From NCBI GenBank assembly GCA_910587715.1, contig CAJUMV010000014.1, positions 1 through 64,000 of the forward strand: DNA of 64,000 bases, given 5' to 3'. This stretch comes from an uncultured Lachnospiraceae bacterium (GTDB taxonomy: Bacteria > Bacillota > Clostridia > Lachnospirales > Lachnospiraceae). The translations under genes and the position numbers were made by a program. The notes beneath the pieces are model-generated. The model did not search any database. It was not told the origin of the DNA and saw nothing but the letters and a program-made list of their open reading frames with translations. Positions within the stretch are counted from its first letter, which is position 1. Each line of letters starts with the position of its first letter. Below are positions 50,647 to 59,293 of the stretch, piece by piece.

Positions 50647-51828
50647 CTAAAACTTAAACTTTTTCTTCTTTTTTCCACTACCGCCCGTCGGCTCCTCAGC
50701 CGTATCGGAAGTTATGTTCTTTGCCGCGTTCAGGCTGTCGCCCGTGCACTCGTCAAACTGCTTCAAAAGCTCTTTCGCTTCATGGGACAGTTTGTCTGGC
50801 ACCTGCACCACCAGCGTCACGTAATGGTCGCCGCGCACGTCTTTATTTCTGAGCGAAGGCACGCCCTTGCCCTTTAAGCGGACCTTGGTGTCGGTCTGTG
50901 TCCCCGCCTTCACCTCGTAAATCACCCTGCCGTCCACGGTGTCGATCACAATCTCACCACCCAGAGACGCGATAGCGAAGGACATGGGCACGGTAGAATA
51001 AATATTTTCATCCTGTCTCTGGAAGATGGGATGCCTTCCCACTACCACCTCGACCAGAAGGTCTCCTCTCGGTCCGCCGTTAGAACCCGGCTCACCCTTA
51101 TCGCGGATGCGGACGCACTGTCCGTTGTCGATACCCGCAGGGATGGAAACCTGTATCTTCTTTTTGTTGGCAATATAGCCTGTGCCGCGGCAGTCGGGAC
51201 ATTTGTCCTTGATCACCTTGCCCGTGCCGTGACAATCGGGACAAGTCTGCACATTACGCACCGTACCGAAGAAGGACTGTGAGGTAAACACCACCTGCCC
51301 CTTACCGCCGCACTTGCTGCATGTCTCGGGACTGGTTCCCGGCTTCGCGCCGGTTCCGTGACAGGAGGTACACTCATCCTTAAGGGTCAGCTCAATCTCC
51401 TTCTCCACGCCAAAGACCGCTTCCTCAAAAGCAATGCGGACGCTGGTCCTTATGTTTGCACCTTTCATGGGACCGTTGCTTCTACCGCCGCCGCGCCTGC
51501 TGCCGCCAAAAAGATCCCCGAAAATATCGCCAAAGATATCGCCGAAATCCGCGCTGTTGAAATCGAAGCCGCCGAAACCGCCTGCGCCGCCCGCACCGTC
51601 GAAGGCAGCATGACCATATTGGTCATACTGTCTCCTCTTTTCAGGGTCGCTGAGAACTGCATAAGCTTCCGAAGCTTCCTTAAATTTTTTCTCCGCTTCC
51701 GCGTCCCCGGGATTCATGTCGGGGTGGTATTTCTTAGCCAGAACTCTGTATGCTTTTTTTATGGCGGCGTCGTCAGCGCTTTTCTCTACGCCGAGCACCT
51801 CATAATAATCCCGTTTTTGTTCTGCCAT
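50647..51828 (-). CDS. dnaJ: Chaperone protein DnaJ
   Basis: A 393-residue co-chaperone of DnaK. The J domain has HPD at residues 35-37, then a Gly/Phe-rich region (GGAGGFGGFDFNSADFG), four zinc-binding CxxCxGxG repeats (CTSCHGTG, CSKCGGKG, CPDCHGTG, CPDCRGTG) and the C-terminal substrate-binding domain, ending in a Lys-rich tail (GGSGKKKKKFKF). It is last in hrcA-grpE-dnaK-dnaJ. Confidence 0.97.
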   Translation of the reverse strand: MAEQKRDYYEVLGVEKSADDAAIKKAYRVLAKKYHPDMNPGDAEAEKKFKEASEAYAVLSDPEKRRQYDQYGHAAFDGAGGAGGFGGFDFNSADFGDIFGDIFGDLFGGSRRGGGRSNGPMKGANIRTSVRIAFEEAVFGVEKEIELTLKDECTSCHGTGAKPGTSPETCSKCGGKGQVVFTSQSFFGTVRNVQTCPDCHGTGKVIKDKCPDCRGTGYIANKKKIQVSIPAGIDNGQCVRIRDKGEPGSNGGPRGDLLVEVVVGRHPIFQRQDENIYSTVPMSFAIASLGGEIVIDTVDGRVIYEVKAGTQTDTKVRLKGKGVPSLRNKDVRGDHYVTLVVQVPDKLSHEAKELLKQFDECTGDSLNAAKNITSDTAEEPTGGSGKKKKKFKF

Positions 51829-51870
51829 GACTATGCCCTTCCTTGGATTAACTGTTTAAAAACATCCTGT

Positions 51871-53745
51871 TTACACTTCCCGGAACTCCCCGTCAACCAC
51901 ATCATCCGCACCGCCGTTGTCCTGCTGAGCCGCTTCCTGCGCGCCGCCCATGTTACTCATATCAGGACCGCCCTGTGCCTGCTGCATGTTCTCATACATC
52001 TTCGTGAACAGGGACTGTGCGGAGTTCGTCAGCTTCTCCTTCGCCGCTTTCAGCTCGTCAAGCTGGCTGTCGGTAAGCTCCTGATCCTTGGTCTTTTCCA
52101 GAATATCCTTCACCGCCTGCAGGTCAGCTTCCACGCCCGCCTTCTCGGAAGCGTCGATCTTGTCGCCCACCTCATTCAGCGCTTTCTCGGTCTGGAATAC
52201 AAAGGAATCTGCGTCGTTTCTCGTGTCAACCGCCTCTTTGCGCTTCTTATCCTGCGCTTCAAACTCTGCCGCTTCCTTAACCGCCTTCTCAATCTCGTCG
52301 TCCGACATGTTGGAGCCTGCGGTGATGGTGATATGCTGCTCCTTGCCCGTGCCCAAATCCTTTGCGGACACATTTACGATACCGTTGGCGTCAATATCGA
52401 AGGTCACCTCGATCTGCGGTACGCCGCGCATTGCTGGCGGAATGCCGTCTAAGCGGAACTGTCCGAGGGACTTGTTATCCTTTGCAAACTGTCTCTCACC
52501 CTGCAGCACGTTGATATCCACGGCCGTCTGGTTGTCGGAGTAGGTGGAGAACACCTGACTGTGCTTCGTAGGGATGGTTGTATTTCTCTCAATCAGTCTG
52601 GTCGCAACACCGCCTGCTGTCTCAATAGAAAGTGACAACGGTGTCACATCCAGCAGGAGGATTTCACCTGCGCCCGCGTCGCCCGCAAGCTTACCGCCCT
52701 GAACGGAAGCGCCCAGCGCCACACACTCGTCGGGATTCAAAGACTTGCTCGGCTCCTTGCCTGTGAGCTGTTTTACCTTCTCCTGCACGGCAGGCACACG
52801 GGTGGAACCGCCCACCAGAAGCACCTGTCCGATATCCGAATTGGTCAGACCCGCATCCTTCATCGCGTTCTGTACGGGGATTGCGGTGCGCTCTACGAGG
52901 TCGCTCGTCAGCTCGTCAAATTTCGCTCTTGTCAGGTTCATGTCAAAGTGCTTGGGGCCTTCCGCTGTCGCCGTGATGAAAGGAAGGTTGATGTTCGTCG
53001 TCGTAGCGGAAGAAAGCTCCTTCTTCGCCTTCTCAGCCGCCTCCTTCAATCTCTGGAGCGCCATCTTATCGTTGGACAGGTCTACGCCCTCCTGCGCTTT
53101 GAACTCGGAAAGCATCCAGTCGATAATCTTCTGGTCAAAGTCGTCGCCGCCCAGATGAGTGTCGCCGTTTGTGGCAAGCACTTCGATAACGCCGTCCCCG
53201 ATTTCAATGATGGACACATCAAAGGTACCACCGCCCAGGTCATATACCATAATTTTCTGTTCTTTTTCATTGTCAAGACCGTAAGCCAAAGCCGCCGCGG
53301 TAGGCTCGTTGATGATACGCTTAACGTCCAGACCCGCAATCTTGCCCGCGTCCTTGGTTGCCTGTCTTTGGGAATCGTTAAAGTATGCGGGAACCGTGAT
53401 AACCGCCTCCGACACCTTCTCACCCAGATAATTCTCCGCGTCCGCTTTCAGCTTCTGCAGAATCATTGCGGAAATCTGCTGCGGGGAATACTTTTTGTCC
53501 CCGATGGTACGTCCTCTGTCCGTACCCATATCTCTCTTGATGGAAGCGATGGTGTTATCCGCGTTGGTAACCGCCTGACGTTTCGCAGGCTCGCCGACAA
53601 GTCTCTCGCCGTTCTTCGTGAAAGCCACGACGGACGGTGTAGTCCTTGCTCCTTCCGTATTCGCGATAACAGTGGGCTTGCCGCCCTCCATAACTGCCAC
53701 GCAGCTGTTTGTTGTTCCTAAGTCGATACCGATAATTTTACTCAT
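51871..53745 (-). CDS. dnaK: Chaperone protein DnaK (Hsp70)
   Basis: A 624-residue Hsp70. The ATPase domain opens with IIGIDLGTTNSCVAVMEGG and contains YDLGGGTFDVSI and VLLVGGSTRVPAVQ; the substrate domain follows the LLLDVTPLSLSIET linker region, and the C-terminus ends in the usual acidic motif (VVDGEFREV). I take the ATG at 53745, as AAGGAGA lies 6 bases upstream; 12 extra residues in the longer frame contain that site. The CIRCE site upstream of hrcA indicates heat-shock control. Confidence 0.98.
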   Translation of the reverse strand: MSKIIGIDLGTTNSCVAVMEGGKPTVIANTEGARTTPSVVAFTKNGERLVGEPAKRQAVTNADNTIASIKRDMGTDRGRTIGDKKYSPQQISAMILQKLKADAENYLGEKVSEAVITVPAYFNDSQRQATKDAGKIAGLDVKRIINEPTAAALAYGLDNEKEQKIMVYDLGGGTFDVSIIEIGDGVIEVLATNGDTHLGGDDFDQKIIDWMLSEFKAQEGVDLSNDKMALQRLKEAAEKAKKELSSATTTNINLPFITATAEGPKHFDMNLTRAKFDELTSDLVERTAIPVQNAMKDAGLTNSDIGQVLLVGGSTRVPAVQEKVKQLTGKEPSKSLNPDECVALGASVQGGKLAGDAGAGEILLLDVTPLSLSIETAGGVATRLIERNTTIPTKHSQVFSTYSDNQTAVDINVLQGERQFAKDNKSLGQFRLDGIPPAMRGVPQIEVTFDIDANGIVNVSAKDLGTGKEQHITITAGSNMSDDEIEKAVKEAAEFEAQDKKRKEAVDTRNDADSFVFQTEKALNEVGDKIDASEKAGVEADLQAVKDILEKTKDQELTDSQLDELKAAKEKLTNSAQSLFTKMYENMQQAQGGPDMSNMGGAQEAAQQDNGGADDVVDGEFREV

Positions 53746-53811
53746 AATATTCTCCTTTTCTGAAGCGCTTACCGCTCCCACATTTTATATTGATATTGTC
53801 CATTATTCTTC

Positions 53812-54420
53812 TCACTCTACGACCGCCACCATACTGTGTCTGACCACGCTGTCCCTGTAAGTATAGCCCTTCTGCAGCTCCTGGGCGATCATGCCGGATT
53901 CAAACTCCTCGCTCTCCGTCTGCATCACCGCATTGTGGAACTCGGGATTAAATTCCTCCCCGACCGCCGGAATCGGCTTCACATCCAGATTTTCCAGCTC
54001 TGTCATAAGCTGCTTGTAAATCATCTGCATACCCTGTGCGATCGCACCGTCTTTCTCCTCCTCGGGTACGCTGGCGAGTCCTCTCTCAAAGTTATCCACC
54101 ACCGGCAGAATCTTTTCAATCACGCTCTTGGCGCCGGTCTCAAACATCGCCGTCTTTTCTTTCTCAGTACGTTTGCGGAAATTGTCGAACTCCGCCATCT
54201 GGCGCTTCACCCGGTCTTCCAGCTCTTCCACTTTCTCCTTTAGGGCGTCCTGCTTTTTGTCCTTTTTCTTCTTTTCTTTCTTATCGCTCTTCGCGGCTTT
54301 CTCTTCTTCTCCCGCCGAAGGCTCGCCGGACGCTTCCTCCTGCCCTTCCTGCTGCGGCATATCCTGTTCTTCCCGCTCTTTTTCCTGTTTATCCATTTCC
54401 TCTGCTGCCACTGTGCTCAT
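53812..54420 (-). CDS. grpE: Nucleotide exchange factor GrpE
   Basis: A 202-residue protein with a long charged N-terminal region (Lys/Glu-rich, about 1-65), a coiled coil (KVEELEDRVKRQMAEFDNFR) and the C-terminal beta domain ending HSMVAVVE, matching GrpE. It speeds ADP release from DnaK. The charged N-terminal extension is longer than in E. coli. It lies 18 bases after hrcA. Confidence 0.95.
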   Translation of the reverse strand: MSTVAAEEMDKQEKEREEQDMPQQEGQEEASGEPSAGEEEKAAKSDKKEKKKKDKKQDALKEKVEELEDRVKRQMAEFDNFRKRTEKEKTAMFETGAKSVIEKILPVVDNFERGLASVPEEEKDGAIAQGMQMIYKQLMTELENLDVKPIPAVGEEFNPEFHNAVMQTESEEFESGMIAQELQKGYTYRDSVVRHSMVAVVE

Positions 54421-54438
54421 CCCTTTCTCTTACTCCGT

Positions 54439-55464
54439 TTATTTCTTATATAAATCATCCAGCTGATGCTTTAACAGCCTGAGATTGCTCACCACTTTTT
54501 CATAATCCATTCGTTTCGGACCGATGATGCCGATGGTTCCCTTCATGCCCTCGTCCAGCTCGTAAGTCGCCGTCACAATACTGCAGTCCTTCATGCCTGC
54601 CACCGGCGTCTCGTCGCCGATGTAAACCTGTATGCCTGTGTTATTATCGCCCGAGAGATTATCCTGCACCAGCTCGCTCAAAAGCTGTTTTTCCTCAAAG
54701 GTGGTAATCAGTTCGCTGGCTCTCTCATGGTCCGCAAGCTCCGGATACTTGAAGAAATTTTTCGTACCACTCGTATAAATCTCTAAATCTTCGTCCGCTT
54801 TGATCGCTTCTGCCACCGCGTCTATCACATGCGCCACAATCTCGCTGTGAATACCCGCCTGCTGCTTCATGGCTGCAATCATGCTCAGATTAATCTCTTC
54901 CAGAGAAAGTCCGTTCAGGTGGGTGTTTAAAAGGATATTCAGCTTCAAAAGCGTCTCGTCGCTCAATTCCTCGGATACCGTAAGCATGGAGTTCTTAATC
55001 ACATTTCCCTCTACCACGATAACCGCCAGAATCTGTCCGGTGTCAACCCGGGAAAGCTGGATAAATTTCAGCTTATTGCGGTGGTACTGAGGGGCGGAGA
55101 TCATTGCCGCGTACTCGGTATTGTTGGCGAGTACCTTTGCTGCCTGCTTGAGAAGGTGGTCCATCTTATCCTCCTTCTTAAGAAGCATCTCCTTCATCTC
55201 CTCGACTTCCCGCTCCTTCTCCTCCATCATCTTATCCACATAAAGACGATAGCCCTTATCGGAAGGAATCCGACCCGCGGAAGTGTGTGGCTGCAAAATG
55301 TAGCCCAGCTCTTCCAAATCCGCCATCTCGTTCCGAATGGTCGCGGAGCTTAAGTTTAAATCGGTGTACTTGGAGATTGTGCGGCTGCCTACCGGCTCAC
55401 CTGTCTCCAAGTAGTTTCGGATGATGGCTTGCAATATGATATATTTTCTTTCGTCCAGCTGCAT
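54439..55464 (-). CDS. hrcA: Heat-inducible transcription repressor HrcA
   Basis: A 341-residue repressor. The N-terminal winged helix (YLETGEPVGSRTISKYTDLN, LSSATIRNEMADLEELGYI) and the GAF-like dimer domain (HTSAGRIPSDKGYRLYVD) are typical. HrcA binds CIRCE, which sits 25 bases upstream of its start at 55489-55515, so the operon is self-regulated. It is first of four genes. Confidence 0.97.
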   Translation of the reverse strand: MQLDERKYIILQAIIRNYLETGEPVGSRTISKYTDLNLSSATIRNEMADLEELGYILQPHTSAGRIPSDKGYRLYVDKMMEEKEREVEEMKEMLLKKEDKMDHLLKQAAKVLANNTEYAAMISAPQYHRNKLKFIQLSRVDTGQILAVIVVEGNVIKNSMLTVSEELSDETLLKLNILLNTHLNGLSLEEINLSMIAAMKQQAGIHSEIVAHVIDAVAEAIKADEDLEIYTSGTKNFFKYPELADHERASELITTFEEKQLLSELVQDNLSGDNNTGIQVYIGDETPVAGMKDCSIVTATYELDEGMKGTIGIIGPKRMDYEKVVSNLRLLKHQLDDLYKK

Positions 55465-55488
55465 ACCACATTCCCTCTTGTCGGATTG

Positions 55489-55515
55489 TTAGCACTCGAC
55501 TCATTGGAGTGCTAA
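55489..55515. promoter_or_regulatory. CIRCE operator (HrcA binding site)
   Basis: A perfect inverted repeat TTAGCACTC-N9-GAGTGCTAA, the consensus CIRCE, between the promoter at 55530-55558 and the hrcA ATG. Confidence 0.97.
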
Positions 55516-55529
55516 CACCTTCTGGTAGT

Positions 55530-55558
55530 AAGGTATCACTTCTTTTTTCCCTTGTCAA
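55530..55558 (-). promoter_or_regulatory. Promoter of the hrcA-grpE-dnaK-dnaJ operon
   Basis: Minus-strand -35 TTGACA (55553-55558), a 17-base spacer and -10 TACCTT (55530-55535). The CIRCE site begins just downstream of the expected start point. Confidence 0.75.
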
Positions 55559-55597
55559 CATCTGAGCGGAAAAAATTTTATTAAAAATGTATGAAAT

Positions 55598-55635
55598 AAA
55601 AAGAACGGTCAATTTAGCATACCCTAAACTGACCG
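55598..55635 (-). terminator. Terminator of the basic DUF6465-type gene
   Basis: A 12-bp stem (55624-55635 with 55606-55617; CGGTCAGTTTAG/CTAAATTGACCG, one G-U) followed on the minus strand by TTCTTTTTATTT. It also separates this gene from the divergently placed heat-shock promoter. Confidence 0.85.
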
Positions 55636-55660
55636 CCCGCATTCTTTCTGACAGGAACGA

Positions 55661-56143
55661 TTAGATATTGAACTGACCTCTCTCCTCGCCGTTAATCACA
55701 TAGTAAACTACGCTCTCCTCGGGCTTCACATAAAGCTCTACGGCTTTGAAATCGCCAACCTTCTTTTTCAAATCATACTTCCACACATCCTTGGCAATCT
55801 TTACAAGATCCTCTGTGGTGTATGTCTTGCCGGAGAACTGTACATGCACGGTCTCCTTTACTGCTGCCTTTCTGGTAGTCGTCGTCTTAGCAGCCGTCTC
55901 CTTCTTCGCTGCCGCGGGCTTTCTGCCGGGCTTTTTCTTCTCCGCCGCAGGCTTTCTGCCGGGTTTCTTTTTCTCTGCCGCGGGCTTTTTCGCCGCTGCT
56001 TCCTTTCCTTCTTCTTTCGCCTTCTCAGCTACAGGCTCCGTCTTCGCCGCAGGTGCTGCCCCAGATGTCGCTGCCGTCGTTGTCTTTGTATCTGCCGCTT
56101 TGCTAGCTTCCGGTGTTGCAACCGGCTTCTTGATTTCTGCCAT
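55661..56143 (-). CDS. Lys/Ala-rich DNA-binding-like protein with DUF6465-type C-terminus
   Basis: A 160-residue protein. Residues about 1-95 are Ala/Lys/Thr/Glu-rich low-complexity with two tandem copies of AAEKKKPGRKP, where PGRKP resembles an AT-hook or histone H1 tail. Residues 97-160 form a compact domain (TVHVQFSGKTYTTEDLVKIA, then VGDFKAVELYVKPEE) that I recall as DUF6465, found mainly in Lachnospiraceae. Nucleoid association is likely from composition but unproven. It has a near-perfect promoter (56254-56282) and its own terminator, so it is a single-gene unit and probably well expressed. Confidence 0.75.
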   Translation of the reverse strand: MAEIKKPVATPEASKAADTKTTTAATSGAAPAAKTEPVAEKAKEEGKEAAAKKPAAEKKKPGRKPAAEKKKPGRKPAAAKKETAAKTTTTRKAAVKETVHVQFSGKTYTTEDLVKIAKDVWKYDLKKKVGDFKAVELYVKPEESVVYYVINGEERGQFNI

Positions 56144-56253
56144 GAGTAATCTCCTTCCCCACTTTCACTACTACTTTTTCATAATTCCGATATGTTAGCT
56201 GTAACGCCATGCATCCCCGCAAAACCTGCCTGCTACATGACCCTGATATTTGT

Positions 56254-56282
56254 ATCTTATCTCAATAAAACGGGGCTGTCAA
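56254..56282 (-). promoter_or_regulatory. Strong promoter of the basic DUF6465-type gene
   Basis: Minus-strand -35 TTGACA (56277-56282), a 17-base spacer and -10 TAAGAT (56254-56259), with a leader of about 100 bases. The rest of the gap 56144-56373 shows no gene. Confidence 0.75.
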
Positions 56283-56373
56283 CTAACAATCTGTAACAAA
56301 TAGTTAATTTTTTATCATATAATCTTATACGAATTGACCGAAACAGTCCCAAAAAACGCTCCATTTTACGCCT

Positions 56374-57198
56374 TCATGCCAGCGCAAAGTATAAAAGCAC
56401 CAGTGCGCCGAGCAAAATTCTGTACCAGCCGAAAACTTTAAAATCATGCTTTTTGATATAGCCCATCAGGAAACGGATCACCGCCACGGACACTACAAAA
56501 GCCACCGCCATTCCCACCGCCAGAATGACAATTTCCTCTCCTGTAAAGGAAAATCCGAACTTTAAAAGCTTAAGCAGACTCGCGCCTAACATAACGGGAA
56601 TCGCCAGAAAGAAAGTAAACTCCGCCGCCACGGTTCTCGACACGCCGATTAGCAGCGCCCCCACAATGGTTGCGCCGGAGCGGGAGGTTCCCGGGAACAC
56701 CGCCGCTATCAGCTGAAAAACGCCAATCATCAGCGCGGTCTGGTATGTAATATCGCCAAGTTCCGTAATCTTGGGCGTCATAGTCTTATTCCTGTTTTCA
56801 ATCAAGATAAAGGCGATACCGAATACAATCAGCGCGATTGCCACGCACCACGGATTATAAAAAAGCGCGTCGAGCACATCGTCAAAGGCAAGTCCCACGA
56901 CTGCCGCCGGAACACATGCCACGAGAATTTTAAACCAAAGCACGAAAATGTCCTTCTGCACCACCGGCTTCTCCCGAAAGCGGAAGGGAAATATTTTATT
57001 CCAGAAAAGAAGCACCACCGCCAGAATCGCCCCGAGCTGGATGACAACCAAAAACATCTCCCAGAAATCCTCACTCACGTTCAGGGTCACAAACTCATTC
57101 AAAAGTATCATATGTCCGGTGCTGCTGATGGGGAGCCATTCCGTAATGCCCTCCACGATACCGAAAAGCACCGCCTTTAAAATTTCTATGATATCCAT
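56374..57198 (-). CDS. uppP: Undecaprenyl-diphosphate phosphatase UppP (BacA type)
   Basis: A 274-residue membrane protein that recycles undecaprenyl pyrophosphate for cell-wall synthesis; overproduction gives bacitracin resistance in other bacteria. The catalytic motifs are present: GIVEGITEWLPISSTGHMIL near the N-terminus and PGTSRSGATIVGALLIG at about 170. About eight membrane segments. GGGAGG precedes the ATG. It is 10 bases downstream of the patatin-like gene. Confidence 0.96.
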   Translation of the reverse strand: MDIIEILKAVLFGIVEGITEWLPISSTGHMILLNEFVTLNVSEDFWEMFLVVIQLGAILAVVLLFWNKIFPFRFREKPVVQKDIFVLWFKILVACVPAAVVGLAFDDVLDALFYNPWCVAIALIVFGIAFILIENRNKTMTPKITELGDITYQTALMIGVFQLIAAVFPGTSRSGATIVGALLIGVSRTVAAEFTFFLAIPVMLGASLLKLLKFGFSFTGEEIVILAVGMAVAFVVSVAVIRFLMGYIKKHDFKVFGWYRILLGALVLLYFALA

Positions 57199-57208
57199 GT
57201 TTCCCTCC

Positions 57209-58060
57209 CTACTCCAGATACTCTAATAAATCCAAATAACATTCCTGCGCGTCGCGATAGCCCTCCTCATAGAGCGCCATCATCTTTTCCCTATCCTTCT
57301 CAATCCTGCCGACTTCGCTTTTGCGTTTCGGGCGGATGACGAACAGCTCACCTTTTTCTTTCTTTTCTTCTATATATTGTACTGTGGCATTGTAGGAAAG
57401 ATGCCTTTCGCGCATCAGTTCGTACACTTGCGGGTACCGCAGATACCGTGCTCTCACCAGCGCAAGTTCCGCTCCGGCGGGCTGTCTGACAAAGCCCTCC
57501 TCTTTGGTCATGATCACCACGTTTTTCCTGTTGCCGTCCTGTATGGACTTCCTGATTGGAATCGAATCACTGATGCCGCCGTCCAGATAAAGCCTGCCGT
57601 CTATCTTTACATTCCGCGATACCAGCGGCAGGGAGCTTGACGCCCGCACCGCTATAATATCTTCCCGCAAATCTTTCATCGGAAGATAAGCCGGCTTTCC
57701 CGTCTCAATATCCGTCGCCACCGCAAAAGCCCTGCCCTCAAATTTCGCCGCCGCATCAAAATCATATGGGTCAAGATAATTCGGAATCAGGTTATAATTC
57801 ATATCCACCCCGAAGAGATCGCCTGTCGTAAAAAGGCTCCACTTCCCGCAATACTGCTTCATATCCAGATAATTCACGCCGATGCGTAACGACCGTCCCC
57901 TCTGTCCGGACATATAATTGCAAAGATGACACGCCCCCGCCGACACACCGTAATTGTCGGAAAACGCAATCTCTTTCTCCATAAAATAATCCAGAACGCC
58001 GGCGGTGTAAATGCCCTTCATGCCGCCGCCCTCCAGAACCAGTCCTGCCTGATACATCAT
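57209..58060 (-). CDS. Patatin-like phospholipase
   Basis: A 283-residue protein of the bacterial patatin family (YjjU/RssA-like). The oxyanion motif is EGGGMKGIYTAGVLDYF, the nucleophile motif GVSAGACH (Ser about 42) and the catalytic Asp in DGGISDSIPIRK. There is no signal peptide. Such proteins are lipid acyl hydrolases; the substrate is unknown. It sits between the aminotransferase and uppP genes with gaps of 22 and 10 bases. Confidence 0.92.
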   Translation of the reverse strand: MMYQAGLVLEGGGMKGIYTAGVLDYFMEKEIAFSDNYGVSAGACHLCNYMSGQRGRSLRIGVNYLDMKQYCGKWSLFTTGDLFGVDMNYNLIPNYLDPYDFDAAAKFEGRAFAVATDIETGKPAYLPMKDLREDIIAVRASSSLPLVSRNVKIDGRLYLDGGISDSIPIRKSIQDGNRKNVVIMTKEEGFVRQPAGAELALVRARYLRYPQVYELMRERHLSYNATVQYIEEKKEKGELFVIRPKRKSEVGRIEKDREKMMALYEEGYRDAQECYLDLLEYLE

Positions 58061-58082
58061 AGTAAAACTTCCTTCCCGAAAC

Positions 58083-59267
58083 TTAGTAAGTTTCTTTCAT
58101 AAACCTCCGGAATGCCTCCAGCGACCGCTCCACCTTCTCCGTGTCGATACAGTAAGCAATTCTAAAATACCCTTTCACCCCGAAGCTGTCGCTGGGCACG
58201 AGAATCAGGTCATACTTCTTCGCCTTTTCGGAAAAAGCAATCGCATCCGGCTCCGGCGATTTCGGGAACATGTAGAAAGTGCCGCCCGGACGCACGCACT
58301 CGAAACCGAGCGTCGTAAGTTCCTTATATAATATGTTCATGTTCGTCTCATAGACCGAGAGGTCCGCCGTCAGGTCAAGCACTTCCGCCACCGCAAGCTG
58401 AATGATGGAGGGCGGACAGTTGTGCCCTGTTCCTCTGGAAATCTGACTGCACATCACGCTGATAATGTCCGCATCCGTACACTTCGGATTCACCGCCACA
58501 TAGCCGATCCGCTCTCCCGGCAGGGAAAGGGATTTGGAGAAAGAGTAGCAGGAAAGGGAATTGTCATAAAATTTGGAAGGATAAGGCGCATCCACCCCCG
58601 CAAACACAATCTCCCGGTAAGGCTCGTCGGAAATCAGGAAAATGTCGTGACCGTACTGTTTCTGCTTCTCCTCCATAATCCGCGCAAGCTCTTTTATGGT
58701 CTCCATGGAATAGACCATACCCGAGGGGTTGTTCGGCGTATTGATCAAAACCGCCATCACCTTCTCCGTCAGCATCTCCTCAAACGCCTCAAAGTTAATC
58801 TGGAAGTTTTCGGTGTCCGCCGGCACCACCTTAAGCACCGCCCCTGTCAGATTCACATAAGGCGCATACTCCGGAAAATAGGGCGCAAAGATAATCACCT
58901 CATTTCCCGGCTCCGTCACACACCGCACCGCATGGGCAATCGCCCCCGCCGCGCCGGTGGTCATAAAAATGTGATTGCCCGTGTAATTCATCCCAAATCT
59001 CTTGTTGAGGGAAGCCGCCACCTTATCCCTGACGGACGGAATGCCCAGACTCTGGCTGTAGCCGTGCAGCTCCATGGAATCCTTCTCCTGCAGCAGCTTT
59101 ATCATCACATCCGTAAACTCCTGCGGCACCGGCACCGACGGGTTCCCCAGACTGAAATCAAATACATTCTCATATCCAATCTCCTGCCCCCTCGCCGTCG
59201 CAAACTCCGAAAGCTGCCGAATCACCGATTTTCCCTGCAGCATGTCCTTATATTTTTGTACGATCAT
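58083..59267 (-). CDS. PLP-dependent aminotransferase, class I/II
   Basis: A 394-residue fold-type I aminotransferase. Visible motifs are PNNPSGMVYS, the SDEPYREI Asp-x-x-Tyr segment and the PLP lysine in CYSFSKSLSLPGERIGYVA; the Arg that binds the carboxylate is in YFRIAYC. The N-terminus (FDFSLGNPSVPVPQEFTDVM) fits the aspartate/alanine aminotransferase group. The exact amino acid cannot be told. The ATG at 59267 has GGAG upstream. Confidence 0.9.
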   Translation of the reverse strand: MIVQKYKDMLQGKSVIRQLSEFATARGQEIGYENVFDFSLGNPSVPVPQEFTDVMIKLLQEKDSMELHGYSQSLGIPSVRDKVAASLNKRFGMNYTGNHIFMTTGAAGAIAHAVRCVTEPGNEVIIFAPYFPEYAPYVNLTGAVLKVVPADTENFQINFEAFEEMLTEKVMAVLINTPNNPSGMVYSMETIKELARIMEEKQKQYGHDIFLISDEPYREIVFAGVDAPYPSKFYDNSLSCYSFSKSLSLPGERIGYVAVNPKCTDADIISVMCSQISRGTGHNCPPSIIQLAVAEVLDLTADLSVYETNMNILYKELTTLGFECVRPGGTFYMFPKSPEPDAIAFSEKAKKYDLILVPSDSFGVKGYFRIAYCIDTEKVERSLEAFRRFMKETY

Positions 59268-59293
59268 AGCTCATTCTCCATTTCTGTTTGTAT

